Assembly: GCF_028453695.1 (NCBI RefSeq)
Contig: NC_135775.1
Span: 21,796,545 to 21,860,544 of the forward strand
DNA: 64,000 bases
Reading direction: 5' to 3'
Origin: Augochlora pura
Taxonomy: Eukaryota; Arthropoda; Insecta; Hymenoptera; Halictidae
Position 1 is the stretch's first letter, and every line of letters begins with the position of its first letter. This document shows positions 25,041 to 39,300 of this stretch, piece by piece. The notes under the pieces are model-generated. The model had not been told where the DNA came from and made no database searches. It saw nothing but the letters and a program-made list of their open reading frames with translations. The position numbers were made by a program, and so were the translations under genes.

Positions 25041-28000
25041 TTAAATTTCGCTACCTATAGCGCCTACGTGAGGACTATGCCAACGAGGGGCGGCTGGCTG
25101 TCCGCAATACATGTTAATGGACGTCGGAGTGACGAGCTCGTTGCTCGACTCGTCAAAGTCCGCCTCCTCGTTCTCGTCGCTGTTAAAGCTCCTCACGGTT
25201 GTGGTTGCGGTCGTGGTGACCGCGGTTGTGGCCCCGGTGGCCTCGTGATTTGCCGATCCGGCCCCGTTTACGTCCGGCATTCGCTCGGTACTTACGCCGG
25301 GGCTCTCGTTGTCCGGCACTTCCACGTTGCCGCCGGTCTCGCCGCCCACCATGTTCACGAAAAATTCTGATCTTGAAAACCGGCCGATCTCCGTCGACCC
25401 GAACGCCTGGTGGAATCCGGGCAACGGCTGCTTGCTCACAGTCTTCTTCTTCGGCTCGAAACGCTCGCGACGAGGCTCCTTCTCGCGAAGACCGCTCGAT
25501 TCCTGTTGACGGAAAGCGGTGTCAGAGATTGTTATGCAGACGTTCGAGATTGCTGTACAAGGTTCAGAAATTCCTGTTTCCTAAAAGTGCCGACTGTGAT
25601 CATTCCGAGAATGATAGATTAAATGTTTACAATGTTGGAATGTCTACTACCGCATACTGGAGTGTTAGGACACCTAGCACCTTCAGATAAATGACATATT
25701 AATCCTGAAGTGAGACGATATTTTTGATGATTTCCCTGATTCATCTCACCGTGGTCGGCGTCAAGTTCTCCATTGAAATTCCATTGTTGATGGTGTTCGG
25801 CTCCCATCTAGGTCCCTCGTCGTCCCGTCGAGTCCTTGACGGTGTAGAGTCCACCATGGAGCCCACTGACGATTCAAGTAGTCTTGGCATCTGCAATCCA
25901 GAGTCAGAGATCTTAATATTTATAATATCGCTTCTTAAGAACATACAGGAGAAAGGAAGTAACCGAATTTTGAGGAGTTCATCGAGTGGTGCAAAACTCA
26001 ATTTGATTTGACTACATTCGAGCATCTTAGTCGACTGTACCCTTTCTTCTGAGTTACTGTGAATGTCATGGACGCTTGTGTAGAATCACGCGCTGATTAT
26101 AATTTAACCGATCTCTAAAGGAACGGAATCTTCTAAATAAATAGAGAAGAGACCTGATGCTCGGAGGACGAGTAGGACGCTCGCATATTCTCCACGTCGA
26201 GCTTGTTCGGCGCGTATGGCATTCGTGCTGATTCTTCAGTAAATCCGCAATGTCTACCGGAAAGGCGATCCCGTAGCAAGACAGTGTGCCGTGGTCCGCG
26301 AACTCCTATGTTTCGTGGCATGGTTGGTACATCTGAAACCGCAAAGAAAATTCAATATAATGGATTCTCGTATCCTTCCTTTTATTGAAGCGATTTAAGA
26401 ATTCTTACGTGGCAAAACGTCGTGACAAAATTGACCCCATGGTCCGTGTCCGTGGGAGCTCGGACTCTGAACGTTCGGATGAAGAATCCCACTCATCTGA
26501 GATGGATGCGACCTGGGATGCTGATGCGATCCTCCGCCGTTCTAGAATGCACCAAATCATCAATCGATATATTCGCGAAAAGAACAGAATAGGCAAAGTA
26601 GCCGCATAGTTTAACCCTCGGATGGTCATAATAGTATCTATTGTATTGTAAGGCACTTGAAAATTAACCCTACTCGTTACTTTTTTCGGGCTGACATGAT
26701 TGCTTCGTGGATATTTAAGCGTTAATTATATACGTTCAGTGTCTTACTAATTATTATATGAAATTAAATAAACACTAGCTAAGGGGCGTTAATTATGTCA
26801 CCAGACGAGGGTTAACAGGGTACACAGAGTCTAGATTTCAAGCCTTACTTGATAGGGGTGCCATTTCTGGCCGTCGGTGAATTCACCGTACTCCTGGATA
26901 TTTTCCTGTCGTCGAAGCTCTCTTTCCCGATTGACATCGGCAAAGTCAACGGGGTAGCTAGCTGTGGGAAAGCTGGGACCACAATTAGGACTACTGGTGG
27001 CCACGCTCGTTTGAGTCCTGATTGCAAGATCCTTGCACTTGTCTATAGCGCGCTGGTGCATCCCGACCGCGGCGGCGTGCGCCTGCTGTAGTCTGTCGAT
27101 CGGTTCGCCGTACCAATCGGCCATTCGCGGCGAGTGGATCGGTTTTGGCCGAGATGTTGCCGATTGGAACCAGGACTCGGGTACCCGGTCGGAATCGACC
27201 GGCGGAGGCGGGTTGATCGGCAGATTGGAAGCAGAAACGCAGCCGAATCGGTGCTGGTGATCCAGGAAACCGGTCGAGCTAACTGGACCGGCTATCATGC
27301 CTGCTCGTGCGATCGCACTTTGGAGGATCGATCGTCTGGACAGCTCGCGGCTCTGCTCACGCATCGCCTTTCGCAGCCTGGCCTCTTTAGGGTTGTACAC
27401 GTAATCTGCACAAGTAAATGGTTTCGATGTTAGTATAGACAAAAATGCCATGGTCACTTTCTAAAACGGGATATTTGTTCTCTGCAATTTCGTCGAGAAT
27501 TTTGGTTATACGATCAGGTAATAAAGTTGGGAAACGAAATTTTGTTATTTCCATTGACATTTTACCCAATTGGGGTGTGTAAGAATTTAGGTATTCCTTT
27601 ATAACTTAGCCACTATGTATTAACAATAAATATATATACGTATAATATGGTTACCAAGGAGCGTGTTTCACGGTACGTACAGTTGGTCGGCTACAGGGCG
27701 AGTGAGGCAAAACAAATGCACGAGCGGTTGTGCTTGCCTTCGCACGTCTTTCGATTGTTTCTACGTTCGTTAATCTATTCAAAAGTTCCCCTGTTCCTAA
27801 ACCCATCAACAGAGTGTTTCCAGAAAAACTTTTTGCTAGCAAACTAAGTTTTCTATCGTCTCAGAAAAATTCAACACGTTTTGTACAGTTTTAAAGACTT
27901 TACTCAGTTTTAAAAGATGCTTAATATTTTCATGTACCTTAAAAATTCAAAGATGTAGAATATATTCTTTGTTGATCATAAGGGTTATGAACAGTGGCAT

Positions 28001-30342
28001 AAAAAACATAGTACAGCATTGTCAAAGAAGAAATGTTAACGCGGCGAAGCAGATCCGATTGATTATGCGGGAGAGATTGGTTTGTTAACGAATTACACAC
28101 GAAATTGTTTAAATTTGGTCTGTTTTTATCGCAGTGACGGGAGACTGTGCAAGTAAGTAGATAAGAGTCGCGAAACGCCATCCTTGAGACTTTAACATTG
28201 ACTCTTCGTGTAATTCTGCTAATGGTTCGTTCGTATGAAAATAAACTGATTTCGACTAGAAGTAAACACATTCGGTTAATGGGGGGTTAAGTGAAAAATA
28301 GCTTCGTAAGGAAATACTAAAGCCACTAAGAAGCAATGAAACAAAATTCTTCGAATAAACATATCGAATTGCTTGCAATAATTGTTAGCAAACAATAGAC
28401 TTTGTTATATCTGATGGCAACGAAATAGTTGCCGATGATTCACAGTCGAATAAGCCGACAATCGATGAGCCTCACAATTTTACGATCATCGTTTTTGAGT
28501 CATCGAGAATGTTTGATATGTCGTTAATACGTATATCACCGTTGGAAAAGGATTTTATAGCAGGCGATCTATAATTCTCATCGTCGCATCAAAACTGGAC
28601 CCATGAAAACTGATTATAGCTCCGACACTTAAAAGTCATTTTCTATTTAACGGTCGTAAAATCCATTTAGTAGCGACACTTGCGGGTATCGCCCAGTAAC
28701 AGTGTCACGGAAGTAGCAATAATCGTTACTATCATAACAAACTTGAAAGATTTCCGAAGCAAGAAGAACCATCAATAGGAGAACTTTCGTAAAGCTGGAT
28801 CTTCCTCCCTCCGAGCTATGCCACCCTGGTTAGGTCCGTAATGATTTGCACGCAGGCGCAAAAGATCACTCACCCCTCGAGCATGCAACTCCTAAACCAC
28901 TTATAGTTAATCGAATATCATGCATTCGGAAATATTTCGTGTTTCCAAATCATCGAGACTCGTTTAAACAAAGATGAAAGCAGGATATTTTCGTCATCTG
29001 GTTGTGAAAACTAATAGACTGAACATCTTCGTGGAAAATAAAAATTCAAATATTTTCAAAAACTGGAAAATAATCTAACAACATCCTTAAATTGTTCTGC
29101 ATTTATCATTTTATACTTCACCTATTCACTCTTGCCAAAAAGATCTGTCGTTCGAGTGTTAACACTAAACCTGCCAAACCGATTATACATTTCTTGTTGT
29201 AAAGATTAAGATCTTCACAGGAAATTATTTAAATTTTCTCAATCCAAATTTATATTATAATAAAATAGCAAAAGATCTAAATGATTACAGTCCTTCCGTT
29301 AGAAAATAATATACGTTGGTTGCGTTTACGGCTCAATAGATTTAGTGTCAAAGTGCGTGGAACGCTCGGAAAACTCGGCATCGATCGAGGAAATCAATGA
29401 GACTGATGTCTTGACGATCTACCTGCGGAATAGCCGGGTGGCACAGGTCCGTTGTACCTTGGGTTGTTGTCGATCGCGGCGGCGATCGGCGCCGGCTCGT
29501 AGCCGTGGTATACAGGGCTCGGGTTATCGTAGCAAAAGTAGTGTTGCTGCTGATAAAAGTGGCCCCCAGCGGCGTACGCCTCGACGTAGTTGCAGCAGTC
29601 CATCTCTGCTCGAAAAGCGGGTCCTTATCGGTGGAACCGATGAGCCGCTTGCGCGCTCCGGGTCTGCTTATCAGCGGTTGGTTTTCGCGGGTAAATATCG
29701 AGGCGCGGGAGTTTCTCGAACGAAACTCTGTCTATCTCTCTATCTCCCTTTATCTTTCCCTCCCTCTCTCTCTTTATCTTTCTCTCTTTCTCGGCGTCTC
29801 CTAAAAATCGGTTCGGCCCGTTCCTGCGCGCTATCTCCGGAACAGTTTTATCAGCCCGTTGTTCTGTCGCCGAACAGAGAGTCGTTTCAGCGAGCAATGC
29901 ATGGTGTGCGCGTCACCGAATCGAATTTACGTGGGAAGACCACGCACAGGGCGGGCGAGTCGTCGCGAGGAGGCGTTCGATCGGCCTCCTGCATTCCGTC
30001 GGGAAGACCCAGCGTTTGTAATTTGGTCGCGCGTGGCGTCATCGTCGTCCCCGGCGATGTTGTCCTTGTCCTCCTCGCCGTCATCGCCCCCGACGTCCTC
30101 ACCTGGCCTAGCTCGACACCTGCACCCGACTAACTATAGCTCGGCCGATCGCGTCTCCAGGGCCACGAGGCGGCTCGCCGATCCCACGGTGCACACGATT
30201 CGACGTATCCGACCAGCCGCGTCATGGTAGCTGCACCGGGGACGAGAGATCGATGCTCGAAGCTTTTTCTCTTCCTCCAACCCTTCCCGCTCCCGTTTTA
30301 CCTCCTCTAATCGGCTCGCCGGCTACGCACCCGCGGAACTCG

Positions 30343-30376
<34 letters not shown>

Positions 30377-33300
30377 TCCACTCTCGTTGTGTCTGTCTCT
30401 CTTTGTCCCTCGCCCTCTTTCCCTCTGTTTTCCCTCACTGTTCCTCCCACCGGGAGCTTCTTCGCTATCACATGTGCCAGACGGAGCTCACAAGTGTCCG
30501 CGATCTTTGGCGACTCTCGGTTAACCTTTGTCTTCCGGTGTCCTAAATTCAGACACTGAACCTCGTCGGTGTGGATTCATTATCCTTTGATTGCTTCAGT
30601 TGTACAGCGATCGATTGATCGATTTCCCTTCCCGATCTTTGCTAAATGATCTTTTCGCGGAACTTATGTTTGTCGAAGGTAATTGTCCTTTAATCGAATT
30701 TTAAAAGTGCCGAGCAATATGTTTTATCTTTAAATTGTTTGGTCTACTTCGCGGCTGGACTTCGACAATCTACAACTGGTTGGCGATCAAGATCGATGAT
30801 ACGAATTCGGCGATTGCTGGGCGGCAGCGTCTGGTGATCGATCGGCCACTGATGGTCAAGCCTCCGCTCCCGTGCACCGTTTACACCCCCGAGCTCGATC
30901 AAATTTATCGTTCCGAATTCACGGTGCAGTTTCCGACGCAGTATTCGTATTTTCCCTCTCTCCGGGATTCATATTCCCCTCTCTCCAACACCCGCCGCGC
31001 CGGGGGTAGCTCAATGGGAGGAAACGCCGCCACTTTTCCAACACTTCGATCAACCTCGACGACTGCCCCTTGGACAAGACTCTGACTGTTCAATCCCCTG
31101 CGTCCTCGCGAGTCCGTGTTTTTTCTTTTTACCGAATCTTCCGCAACGCTTGCTCCTCGAGAGACGAATTCAGTTTTCACGCTCCTTCACGCTCGGCCCC
31201 TGTCCGATACGCGACACTCAAACCCCCGACCGTGCTGATTTCTAAAAATTGAAGTGTTTACGCAGGGATCGATCCTTCGTTGTCCGAACAACTTTCGTCT
31301 GATAATTTATTCAACCGTCGATTGAGACGTGTCAATTTTCATCCGTGCGGTACACGATCTTTTATTTACAGCCTCTAGCTCGATACCAGAAAACGCGGTC
31401 ACTCCACCGACAGAATGGGACCGGAAGGGTCTGGACCATCAATTCATCCCCTGCCCCCTGGCTACCTATTCTTCACGTGGTTCTTCAAGTTTCTCCCAAA
31501 ATTGTTCATCAAATTGTTTTTCAAACTGATGTTCGCGACCATCTACTTTTGTCCATGGAATTCCTCACTGAACATGGAAAAATCTTCAATGTTTGATTAA
31601 AAAAAACTTTTGACACCCTCGATCTTCAGTGTTCATACCGATCAACACACCAGATTTACAGTTTCGATCTTCATGCAGCACCGTTCAACTCTGCACCCAT
31701 AGACGACTTAACCGGAAGAACATCGAATGTGTTTATGCCGATCGACGCACGATTGCTAGTATCAATTTCCCGATTTAAACAAGATCGCGGATAGCAGTGT
31801 CCATACTGATCACGGTTTCGCAGAAATAGCTGCACCGGACGTGTTCGTCCTCGGCCAGGGTGTTCATATTTTCCCTCCGAGAGAGCCAGACCACGTCCCC
31901 TATTGTCTCCAGCTGGAATCAGGCTCGGCGGCGTACGGACGGGCGAATAGTAAGTGTCGGGTACTGGTCGGTGGTCTGTTTTCGGCCGCGGTCGGCACTG
32001 TTTACCGTCGCGAGATCCTCGTGTGTGCGCGCGCGTCCGTCGACCTATTTCCGCGGCGGTCTGACGGTATCTGCGGGTGAGAGAGAGGCGGAAGGTATGC
32101 GGCAGGTGAGGCAGCAGCAGCAGCAGGCTTTGCAGAAAGAGAGGAGAGGCGCGCGTGCCGCAAGCGGGAACCGCAGGCCGCGCACGGGTCGACCCGCGTT
32201 CCTTCCTCGCGGTGCACTCCGGTCGCACTGATTTTCGCGAGCGGCAGCACCGTGCACGTCCGCAAATTTACGGAGGCGAACGGTTTCGTCATCGACGAAT
32301 CCGACGTCGCCGGCCCGACGCGCAACCGGAGGAAGGGTGGCAACGAGAGGGAGGATTGTTCCCCACCCTCGAGGACGAGGCGGAGGCGGATGAAGCGAAG
32401 GAGGATGAAGCTAAAGCAGAGGTGGAGGAGGAGGAGGAGGAGGAGGAGGAGGACGCAGCTACGAGGAGGCCAGACCGTTCCACCACCGCCGCGTCTCGGC
32501 CCTCTCCGCGAAATAAAGAAACCCTTCCGTCGTCTATCGATTCCGTCCGCCCGTGTTTCCTCCTTGATCCTACGCCGCGAATCTTTCCGTCAGATTGAAC
32601 GAACCCTTGCCTTGCCTGCCTTGCCTTGGCCAGCTAGGCTGCTGCCACCGTCGACGAACACGGCGACGTGTGTGCGTCGGGACGATCGAACGGTGGACTC
32701 GTTTCGGAAGCTGATCGATGTACCGTGTTATTCTTGCCGCTCTCTCTGCTGCCTGCCGCTCTGCCTCTACCTTTCCCTCCACCGACGGCCCTTATCGATT
32801 ACCCGGACAGAGTTCAAACCGAGCGCAGTTTCGACGATCCGGCTCGCCGACTTCCTTTCCCCGACACCCTGCACCATCGATTTTCCGTTTGATTTTACGG
32901 CCGGGCTTGCTCTCCGCAGATTTCGACGATCGTCTTTCGATCCGGTTGCCAGGCTGATGCTACGCAAAATTTCGACTGTTAGCTTTACTAGTGGAACTTT
33001 ACTGGGTACCATTCATAGAGAAATTTTGGTCAGGGTGAAATGATCTTTTACGAGGCAAAGGTTTTGGAGTGATTTTTTGAAAATGAATGTAACAAGTTAT
33101 GCATGCTTTAAAAAATAAATCGTAAAAAAGTAATCGTTTCGTTATAGTAAATAATATAAAAATACCAAATTTTGCAGAACGTAACAGTTTACTCAGGTTG
33201 GAATTGACTCTTGTTTTATGTTGAACGTAAAGTGATTGATTTGATAGATTGATTTTTGAAATATTAATGTAACGTGGTAACATTGTTTTAATCAGTGAAT

Positions 33301-36300
33301 ATCACTGAAGAGAGAGAATGTTTCAAATTTTTAGAAAATTGTAATAGCATCGGAATACCAAATTTTCTAAGGAAATGAAAAACGTTGAAAATCGTTTGGT
33401 ACTGAATATTATTAATAGCGAAATGTATCACTTCGACCCGTGTGATATTAATAAAATTTGTTTAAAATATTCACCAGGAGTTAGAACAAGACAAGGGGTA
33501 AACATGTTCGTGGTCAGCCATGTATGCAAAATGTGCACATGGGATTCCTACAGGCTTGCAAGCTTTTTTAATAGGGAAGTATAGATTTTCTTAATCGCCA
33601 TAGTTTTCCTGAATATTTCATTTTAAAAAGGATAGGTCGCGTATTAAAAATTCACAATAGCAATAAAAAATAATAAAGAAAAAAAATCGTACCCGAATTT
33701 AGAGCAGTTTATCGTCACAACGTGAACATAAGTCGATGGATAGGATGTTGTTAAACGCAGCGCGCGTTAGCATGCTGAAATCAACTCGGTTGAACAGTTT
33801 TACATTGCTCTGGTCTCAACGCTCAATTAGCTCCGAATCACTCTTTATGGAAAGACAGTAAATGGACTATGAAACTGGATGCATCTCATTCATCGAAAAT
33901 CGTTCCATCCTACCTGCAAAATATTCAATGTTTAATAGTATATTACACCGGAATTAATGCTATTCGAAGATTCTTCTTATGGACAAGCTTTTTCATGCTT
34001 TATCTCAGTTCTATTTAAGTGGAAATTTTTCTCTATTCAGATCACCAATGTGATCAAGATATTGTTTAAATCACAGCTATGTTTCTAGAGAAAACTAGAA
34101 AAATAAAATAAGTAAATAAATATTTTCAAGTTAATCGAGACCTTTCTGCACACAATTATTAACATATTCGTTGTTGCACAACAGCCGCCGCTCGAAAATT
34201 ACTATTTAATAAAAAGAAATTCCATTTTAGAAAACCTTCCCAAAATAAAGTATTCTCCGGGAAAAAGCACATTTTTCACCGGCAACACGCGATCCCCAAA
34301 AACGAAGGTATTTGTAATTCCCGTGCTAGACTGAGCTTACACGAATATAGTTTAAGATAATAGGAGAAGTTTGTCATTCAGGTGATTACACACTTGTGGA
34401 GCCGCTGAGCCAACAACCCTCGTGACAACTAAGAAGACTTGCGCGCGAGCGCCGCAGTCTCCTCGACCGTTATTTTCATTAATAAAATATTTCGTCAATT
34501 CGGTGGATGCGCTGGTAAGTGCTAGAAAAGCCGCCATTCTATCTGTTGCACTGTCTGGTTACTATCTATCCACAGAAAGTCGCCCGCTTTACGCTTTACG
34601 CGCCGTCAGACCTATGCCACCCCTAAAACCGCTCGAATCCATAAGATCTGCCTCGGGAGAGAAATCCGCGCGCATGGATCTATCGATGGTCTCGACTATT
34701 CTTGACAGGAATTTTCCTTATACTTTTTGCTTCCTGTGGAAATAGCCAGCTCAGTGTGGGAACAATTTTTGAAAAGAAATCCTCTGCAACCGAACCTTCT
34801 ATTCTAAGCTAGAGCATTTTTACAGACAATCTTTCGTTCTTAATATTGAACAGAAGAACGCTAACTCTTTCAGTCTACGAGTAAACTTTGATTCTAAACA
34901 AGCACATCTCAAGACAGAAGTTTTTAACTAGAAGTGATATTCAATTTTGACAATTTTTCAATCTTGCTATTGAATAAAAGTAAGTAAAAGTCTGTCAATA
35001 AAATAACAAAAATTTGCAAGATTCAGTTCGAAGAGCAGTAGAAGATAGAACACCGGCTGAGGATTAAGATATCTGTATCATGGAGGAAGTAAACGTTCAG
35101 CCGCAGTCTCCGCAAGTGGTAGCGAGAGGAGGCAATTTCTCAAGTTCCTCCTCAGCCTACCATAAGAAATTCCCAGGAAGGCGAGCTTGAAGACGCGATT
35201 TTCCGTCGGACCCGTCGCAGCCCGCAGCCCGACGAGGAACGAGCGCGTCGACGTGGCTCGTTTTCTTGAGCAACCGAGCGTCGCATTGATGCGATAGCGG
35301 ATCGATGACCGGCGATCGTTACAGACGCCGAGGAATAGAGGGAGAGAGACTCCTCCCCCGACTCGTGTCTTCGGCTCGACGTGCCACCTGGATGCACGAG
35401 CCTCGACATTTTGACGGCTTCCCTTGGCGCGATCGTGCCACGCCACGCCAGACCAGGCCAGGCTAACTAACGGATCGCTAGGGTGTGGAAATCGCTTTTC
35501 GAATCACACTCGCTGCTGCAAGCTCAAGTCCAATTCATTGCGTGGAAAACGCTATTTTTTCTTCTTTTTATATTTAAGCAATTTTTAACAATTTCGAAAT
35601 TTCTATGCTTCTGATCATTGCGTTAAGAAATCCTAATATAGAGCCTCTAATAAAAGATTTAACAGTAATATCGTTGTACAAGTAATAACAGTTAGTTTGT
35701 AGAAGCTTAATTTTTCTATTTCTATAAAGTCTCTAATGAAAAATCTAACAGTAAAATTAACTGTAGCAGTTAAAGTTAATTTATATTATAAAATCTCGAT
35801 TTTCCTATTATTACATATTCTATGACATTCCAAAGAACAGTTTCTGAAAAGAATCAAGTATCCCCTGACCATAAACATCAGAGACAGTCCAGAGACAAAT
35901 TGCTAATCCTTTTCAAGAACAAAGATCCATTCGAACGCTTGAACAATTTGACAAAAGTGCATGTAGACTGCAGCTTGTATCCGGTGTCGTTTCAAGTGCG
36001 ATTTCTCCACCCTGGCAAGCCGGAGCAGAGCTGAGCGGAACCCAGCGGACAACCACTAGCCGCCCCCTCTCTCATCGTCACGCGTGCGATGCAGTCGCGC
36101 AGATGCACGCGAATCCGCTCTCGCCGTGCCGCGTTTCTCGAACGCTCGCGCAGACCATATCGACGCTTCCCGGTGATCTTAATTGACCACTCGGGCTTGC
36201 TCGGGGCCGAGGCGCGCAACCGACCCCCAACTCCCCACTCGTGTCGATTGCGCGACCGACGTTTAGTGGGGAATTTAGCTTGGATCTTTGCACCCCCTCG

Positions 36301-39300
36301 AACTTTCAGCCAGCAGTGAGCGCACCGGCGGTGGCTATCGGTGATGAGGAGAGACCGTTTACCGGTCCGCGATATATCCTCCCCCGATTCGCACACGAGT
36401 CTCTCACCTCGGGCTCACCTCGACACAGAAATTTTCTCGTGGCTACTGCCCCCAGCCCCTCGATCACAACGCTACCACTGTTCGTGGTCATTTAACGCTG
36501 AACCCACCAAGCATTGACACTAGAACTACCAAGGTACTACTAATGACCAATTTACGTGGCCTGTTGAACGTAACCAGAACATTGTGACAACTAGTTTACA
36601 TGGTGTTTTCAATGTAACAAGACGTTAAGCAATTTTTGACGATAACAACGCTCAAACATTAGCAGTTGTTTCAGAACTGCTATTACTAGATGAAAAATAT
36701 TTCAGTTATGAAATAATTAACTGCGGATCTTCATGCGTCTATACCCTGACATAAATTGAAACGAATTTTGAGTTACATAAAGATCTGCAGCCTACTGATT
36801 AACTAGACGAGTCTGGTAGTTCTAACGCTCATTTCGGATAATCAAGCTGATTGTAGATCTAAATGATGCGACACGGGTTGCTGCGGAAATTTAAGCCGTT
36901 CTACGATGCCCATCGTGTTTCAGGGAAGGCTACTAAAAACATATTGAAACAGAAACTCATTTTGTAAAGTTACAGAAAACTGATGTCGAAAATATGTAGG
37001 AATAATTCGTTGGTTGTCATACCTTTACATCTACGTAATTGTATCCTGTTGATGTGTGTAGTGTGTGTTTATATCATCTACGTTAACAAATGTATGAATC
37101 GATTGCGTTTCTCTTACGTACCTGTAAAATGTTCAATTTGATATAATAAAATTTCTGCAATTCAATCACAGGTTTATGAATAATGCCTTTGCACGAGAAG
37201 TAAAATATTTCGCATTTTCATTCAATTTGAATCATTTTCATTAAATTTGCAAATTCGTGTAAACGGTGACAAAGTATTTTATTATTTTAGTCCAACGAAG
37301 AGTCACTTTTATTTAACGCAGCATGTGTTTCTTTCGCGATAACGCAGCTAGCCGATAGACGTTCCTCACTTTCCGGCTTTCGCGATCGATTGTAATGTAA
37401 ACACGATAATTAGAAGGGGGACGAGATTAGGTTAAGAGCGGAGCGATCGATCCGTCTAATGTGCAATTACTATTTGCGCTCGGTATATCGGTTCATCTAC
37501 AGCATTCATGGATTATTCCCAATTAATTAAAACGGTTAGAACAGTCGAACGTGCGCGTCCCCTCTGCATCCTCCGCCCTCTTTGTCCCCGTCAACCCCCT
37601 CAGCCAACCCCAAAACCCCTTCCATCCGGCCTCTATTACTCAATTCTCATCGCCGAAACGATGTCGACGGGTCGAAATGCAGAAGCGTAATCAAAAGGAT
37701 CGATTATGACTAGACTGCGGATTTTATGCATTTGCGGCATACGCAACTGGTATGCTGACACCGCGAAATTCCTTTAAAAATTGCATAGCCGTCTCTGCGC
37801 TCCGTTCTTTTTACCTAACTCAACGTTTCAGCGATTCCATAATACCGTCTCGTAAAACGTAAAATATGCTAGAAATACGGAATCTTTGATTTCCTGCTAA
37901 TTTCGATGCAGTATCTCGGATTTTGTTGGATTACTTTATAAAAGCGGACACAATGGAAAAATCCTTTTGCTGACCGAATGATTCCACGCGATAAAAATAA
38001 TTTTGCGAGTCCGCACCTGCTGCGAATGCATAAATTCTCTTCACAACGAAACGCTTAAGTTGATTTAACGTAAATCAGATTGAACCAAAAATAATTTCGG
38101 TTACCAGACTGCATACTGCTGCGGAACATTTAATAATTAACGTTTGTCGAATTCACATCTCCCATTATTATTATTCTATTTAATTGTCGATTCGGCCTCG
38201 TTTAATAGTACTTTCATGCTCGCGATTATTTTATCATACACTGTAATTGCAAGCATTAAAGTGGTAACGAATCAGAAGAAGTTTAAATCGCGGATATTTT
38301 GGCAATCGGAACGCAAATCTGTTTAAATAGTCGCAATATCGCTAATTAGAAAATAATCAATTACTGCCTAACTTTGCGGGCCAGAGAAGTGTTAAAGTCT
38401 GTTCCGACAAGTATTGCCTGAAACCACCGGAGAGAGAGAGAGTGACACTAATTCAATTTTCATTTTCCCTTATTACAGCTAGCTTTCACCTGACCCATCA
38501 ACCTTACCACTTAACTTCAACTTCTATCAACCCCAATAACCGTCGACCCTCCTACTCAAAACTAGGAACGAATCTGAGCAACTTCAACTGTAATCATTAC
38601 TCGGCCGCGAATCTTTACGCAGCATAAATTTTTTCGTTTATTTATTTCAATGATTCCTTTCTATATTTCTATATTTCCTATAATGCTTTTACAGTGACAT
38701 TGAAATCCGACATAAATGGACCCAAAGACCAATGTCAGAAACTCGTTAAAAACTTGTTCCCTTGACTGTCCCTCGGTTCGACCTTGCAAGCTTCCCTCGA
38801 AAGTGCACAACCTCCCCAAAACTTTAACTCCAATTTCAAAAATTTCAGAAACTACACCAAAAAGGATAACTCGACGTTCCAAAAATCTTTAAAAACTACA
38901 ACTATCGGACCACCACCTCGAATCTCAAAAATTTCGAAAACCGTCCGGAAAAATCCAGCTCCACCCTGAAAAATCGCAATCAATAAACCGCTACTATCTC
39001 TTATCAAAGCCGGTGGTCAATCTCTCAATCTTTCCCCGCTATCGGGGACGATAGTAACCCTTTGGCCCAAATGGGGGATGAACTCCTTCCAGCTTTTTTT
39101 GTTCGCAGCTAAATCCGTTATTAGCCCAGGGAGTCGAACAGAGATGGCTGAGAGATATACAGATAGATGGATAACGGGAGAGACAGAGAGAAAAAGATGT
39201 GAAGAGGGAGGAGGACCGATCACGGGGGAGCTAAAATGCGATTACAGCTCGTCGATTTGTGGGTGGGATGGCAGAGCGATACGAGTTTTGCGGGTCGAGG

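Larger units (their letters stand above)
29604..33000. promoter_or_regulatory. CpG- and CT-rich block upstream of the alternative exon
   Basis: For about 3.4 kb on the 5' side of the candidate alternative exon the DNA is GC-rich with many CpGs and long CT tracts (29728-29795 and 30342-30376), (CAG)n, (CCTTG)n and (GAG)n runs. It contrasts with AT-rich flanks. Promoter or 5' UTR function is inference from composition and position. Confidence 0.35.

Noticed and set aside
26385..26609. Plus-strand frame with an acidic SSDSERSDEESHSSE stretch, first thought to be a transposase N-terminus
   Set aside because: The minus strand of the same DNA holds exon 5 of the HMG-box gene, whose phases and borders fit exactly; the plus frame is its shadow.
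29345..30133. 262-codon open frame on the plus strand
   Set aside because: It runs antisense to the candidate alternative exon and through CT repeats; the translation is low-complexity and unlike any family.
31671..32228. 185-codon minus-strand frame with a Leu/Pro-rich segment
   Set aside because: It lies in the same GC-rich intronic block with repeat-driven residues and overlapping open frames on the other strand.
32252..33043. 263-codon open frame on the plus strand with poly-Arg
   Set aside because: It is created by the (GAG)n microsatellite and GC-rich DNA; overlapping frames and the minus strand are equally open.
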